DNA of 20,350 nt from NCBI GenBank assembly GCA_034696485.1, contig JAQIWT010000437.1, positions 1-20,350 of the forward strand. The letters run 5' to 3'. Below the pieces are notes generated by a model. That model saw only the letters and a program-made list of their open reading frames with translations, was not told where the DNA came from and ran no database searches. Position numbers and translations under genes: made by a program. Positions 17,458-20,350 of the stretch are shown here, piece after piece. Source of the DNA: Isohypsibius dastychi. Lineage: Eukaryota > Tardigrada > Eutardigrada > Parachela > Isohypsibiidae. The first letter of the stretch is position 1. Every line of letters begins with the position of its first letter.

Positions 17458-20299
17458 ATGGGCGGATGTTCACCATCTAAGATGCCAGTAGCTGCACAGA
17501 GGGAAACCAACCAAGGAAGTGCAAAATTTGGTTTCAGATCATCTTTTCGCAACAACACGCTCCAGTTGAATAATAATTCCTTGAACGTGTCGGAATCGAG
17601 GATCAAGAACTTGGCGTCTGACCCAACCTATGAAATTGTCAAAGGTAACCGGAAGTACATACTGTAGTTGGGATTTTGGGAATTTTCAGTCTCACCCTTT
17701 TTTCGGGATGAAGCGTTATTTAAATTACAATTGAACTTAAATTTCTTTTCAAGATTGATTTTGTCCGGAAATGAAAATTGAGACTGGTTGAATTTAAATG
17801 GGTGTTGGCTCGCGGTCGAAGATTACGGTTCTTTTTATTTGCGCTAATTAATTGGTTTTTTTATTCTCAATACGTTTACTGGCTTTGTTTCGCTTAGTTT
17901 AAAGGCTTTTTCTTTATTTAAGTTGGTTTATGGTTTTTTGGGTTCAGACATTATGGGAATTTCTGTTAATTTGTGGAACCGGTTTCCATATTTTTGGGGA
18001 ATTTTCTATCACATTCACAACACATCATATCTATGTTCTAAGTGATCTTTAGGATCCTCGGTGATTTAAATTTTTATTGCGGCAACGAATTGAAATTTTG
18101 GCGTTGATATGAAGCATTGGCAGTCTCCGCTAATAGAAATGTAGCTGACGTTTTCTGTGACTGTTTTGTTATTTGATGGTGGCCGGGTCTCACGGTCCCA
18201 TGTTTATTTAATCGAATCAGATCAAACCAAATAAATCATGTTACAGTGTTGGCTAGTTGATTCGCAATAATCAACAGTCTTATTTGACAGGCGGAAGGAA
18301 AACACCCGATCCCGATAAAATCACCCCCGACGAAACCGGAACCCATGATCATCGGGACGCTGAATGCCAAACTGCTCGAACTCTTCCGGTGAATCCCCAC
18401 CCGGAAATCAAATTCTCACGGCCTTCTAATTTCGGATTGTCCCAGTCGGCGAGATCCCACCAGGCTCCCTTGGCAACAATGGAGACGGCTTCCGAGCTGG
18501 GGACGCCCACTCCGATGGAGGAGAACAAAAGCTTGGCTAGATCTTTTGTCCCGACGCCTTCGCGACTTGTCTTTCCACCACGTCCCGCGCCGGTAAAAAA
18601 TCCCGGACATGGGTCTTTATCAATTCGACCCCATGCACCTCCACCAAAACCACCGACTTCCGGCAGGTATGTCTTCGAATAAAATTGTTTACGTTCGTTT
18701 ATTGAATTGTTTTTTTGTTGTTTTCTTCCAGTCGCTCGATTCAGCCGCCAAATAGTCTTGGTGCACAAGGCAGAGATGTAACGGATAATATAATGATATC
18801 GACTTCGCCGTTGATCAGAGCTCCAACTGCCTCTCAGTCTGCAGTCAGTGGTTTGCCAAAACCAGGAACTCTTGGATCAGTTAGTCGTTCGAGGACTGTT
18901 GGGGTTGATAATTCCCGGTCTTGCAACAATAATCTGGGTGGAAGACAGTTGGTCTCACCTGGCACGCTGAAACCTTTGAAGGAAAACGCGTTCTCGATTT
19001 CGAAACAACATGGCGGTAAGATTTGCGTGAGAAAACTGAAAAAGAATCGGAAATTGATTTTAGGAAACTTGGTGGTTGGATTTACCGTCTTTGATATTAT
19101 ATTCATCAAACTGATATGATTTAATGTCAACTGTTAATCTGACTCGTGATTTATTATTAGAATAATTTCATCTGAATTTTGATCTTTTATCTGACCTTGA
19201 ATTGGAAAGGAAGCGAGTTGTTTCTGGTTTTGTTTATTGATGTTTTTATTTTATTTTTGTTAACTTATTTTGAAACCAGTTTCGAGTTTGAAACTTTATT
19301 TCATTCTTGGATTAATTTGAGATCGTATCCAGAGTCTCAGTTTCAAGTGGTGACTAGTTCTTCGACATTCGAATATTGAAACAAAAACTATTCAGTGAGT
19401 CACCGATTTTTTGCAGACGCAGCAAGTCCGACTTCACCGCCGACTCCAAATATTCTTCCAGTCGTGAAGTTGCAGACGCCGAAAGGCAGTATACGCTTTC
19501 CGGCTAGCGGCAGTATGGGTAATGCTCCTCGAGGTCCACTGGCGTCGTCACAATTGAACCACCAACATAATGGATTAATTCCAGCTTCGTCTCTCCCTTC
19601 GTATAACCCGCTAAAACCACCCAGAAAATCACCACAACCAGTTCCAAAAATCCCACCGTTGTCAGATCGTGAGCCAAGCTCAGACGGATTTGGAATTCGG
19701 GAGGATCTTGCATCGAATGAACGCGACTCACTGCTCCAAGTACGGAAATTTCAAAAACATTTTGTTCGGAAAAAAACTTAAATTGTGAACTTGATGATTG
19801 AGTGATTATTCTTCGTGAAATTTAAAAAGTTTTGTTTTTTTGTTTGGACAGAAAATCCACATCTGATCAATGTTTGTTCATTGCGTTGATTTTTCTCATT
19901 TTATTTAATATTTTATGTTTCGTGTGTTTTCATATACCACCATCCACTGTGCACTTGGTGAGCCAATTGGCACAGAACAAAAGTGTACCACTTGATCGGC
20001 AGGACGGAGTACATATATTTCTCAGGAGTACCTTCTGTTTTTAGGATTTCTTTGGAAAATCTGTCAAGTCGGACTTCGTTCCCGTTAATCGATTTCACGG
20101 AAACGGAAATCGCCACGAGGATGAAAATGGATTCTCCGACGACAGCGGTGATGCCTCGCATGGAGTCGGAGAAGCGCTGGCCGATAGAGAGCCGGAATAT
20201 ATTGTTGATGAACATTTCATGAAAGGAATGCTCAGTGGGCTTTCAGAAGCGAAAAAACTTGCTCAAGAACTCTTGGATTTGGACGAACGTTCAGCTCAG
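17458..20299 (+). CDS. Ser/Pro-rich scaffold-like protein, unidentified; 3' partial
   Basis: ATG 17458 directly follows an in-frame TAA and sits in a good context (AATAAATGG). Five exons (17458-17644, 18291-18666, 18732-19015, 19417-19739, 20045-20299) keep one frame for 475 residues. A GTAAAT donor then leads out of the window, so the C-terminus is missing. The chain is mostly disordered, rich in Ser, Pro, Arg and Asn, with several Pro-x-x-Pro stretches (FPPRPAPVK, APPPKPP, KPPRKSPQPVPKIPP) that could bind SH3 domains. The start MGGCSPSK has Gly2 and Cys4, so lipid attachment is possible, but Pro6 is poor for N-myristoylation. The last exon turns acidic, then helical (GLSEAKKLAQELLDLDERSAQ), probably entering a coiled coil. 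Composition recalls cytoskeletal scaffold proteins; I do not recognise the family. Introns (646, 65, 401 and 305 bp) are mostly longer than in the other genes. Confidence 0.7.
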
Positions 20300-20350
20300 G
20301 TAAATGTCAGTTAGAAGCGTTTCCTGACAGTTACTATATCTTATGATTCG

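Noticed and set aside
17139-17606. 155-codon minus-strand open frame
   Set aside because: It overlaps the first exon of the Ser/Pro-rich gene, has no recognisable domain, and reads like the antisense of A/T-rich DNA.
19740-20044. Possible 33-bp microexon (after GGCACAG, before GTACAT) in the Ser/Pro-rich gene
   Set aside because: It would keep frame, but the acceptor lacks a pyrimidine tract and there is no homology to support it.

Overview
The window reads as nuclear DNA of a small-genome invertebrate animal. Genes are split by many short GT-AG introns (mostly about 50-85 bp), intergenic gaps are often 50-350 bp, and both strands are used. Best relatives of the encoded proteins are metazoan: a SET8-type histone methyltransferase, TFIIH p44, PITSLRE kinase CDK11, endosulfine/ARPP-19, an SLC14-type urea transporter and an M14A procarboxypeptidase. 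A crustacean, springtail or mite would fit, but I cannot fix the phylum from sequence alone. There are no rRNA, tRNA, CRISPR or bacterial operon features that I can see.

Layout. 1-777: a possible 55-residue one-helix membrane microprotein (282-449) and the upstream region of the next gene. 778-2448 (+): divergent SLC14-like urea transporter, 3 exons. 4974-2555 (-): secreted M14A procarboxypeptidase, 10 exons, convergent with the transporter. 6943-5319 (-): KMT5A/SET8-like H4K20 methyltransferase, 4 exons. 6944-7297: short bidirectional promoter. 7298-9286 (+): TFIIH subunit p44 (GTF2H2), 10 exons. 9382-9874: a 493-bp hAT-type non-autonomous DNA transposon with perfect 8-bp target-site duplication. 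9950-10275 (+): small unidentified gene containing a G13 run. 10321-13304 (+): CDK11, 8 exons, one with a GC-AG intron. 14636-13589 (-): endosulfine/ARPP-19, 2 exons, convergent with CDK11. 14637-17457: about 2.8 kb that I cannot resolve, with a few splice-consistent open frames. 17458 to beyond the right edge (+): an unidentified Ser/Pro-rich protein, at least 5 exons, truncated by the window end.

Four central genes belong to cell-cycle and transcription control: SET8 (mitotic H4K20me1), TFIIH p44 (RNA polymerase II initiation and nucleotide-excision repair), CDK11 (transcription, splicing and mitosis) and endosulfine (PP2A-B55 inhibition at mitotic entry). Clustering in a compact genome may be chance. 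All exon models were built by hand from splice signals, frame continuity and remembered family sequence; for each multi-exon model the summed exon lengths give an intact reading frame.

Most notable oddities: a urea transporter in which both pore LPxxTxPF motifs have lost Thr; a carboxypeptidase with zinc ligands and catalytic Glu intact but both substrate-binding Tyr replaced; an endosulfine without the C-terminal PKA site; the fresh-looking MITE; the G13 tract; and four exact copies of the ETS-type 10-mer ACCGGAAGTG.
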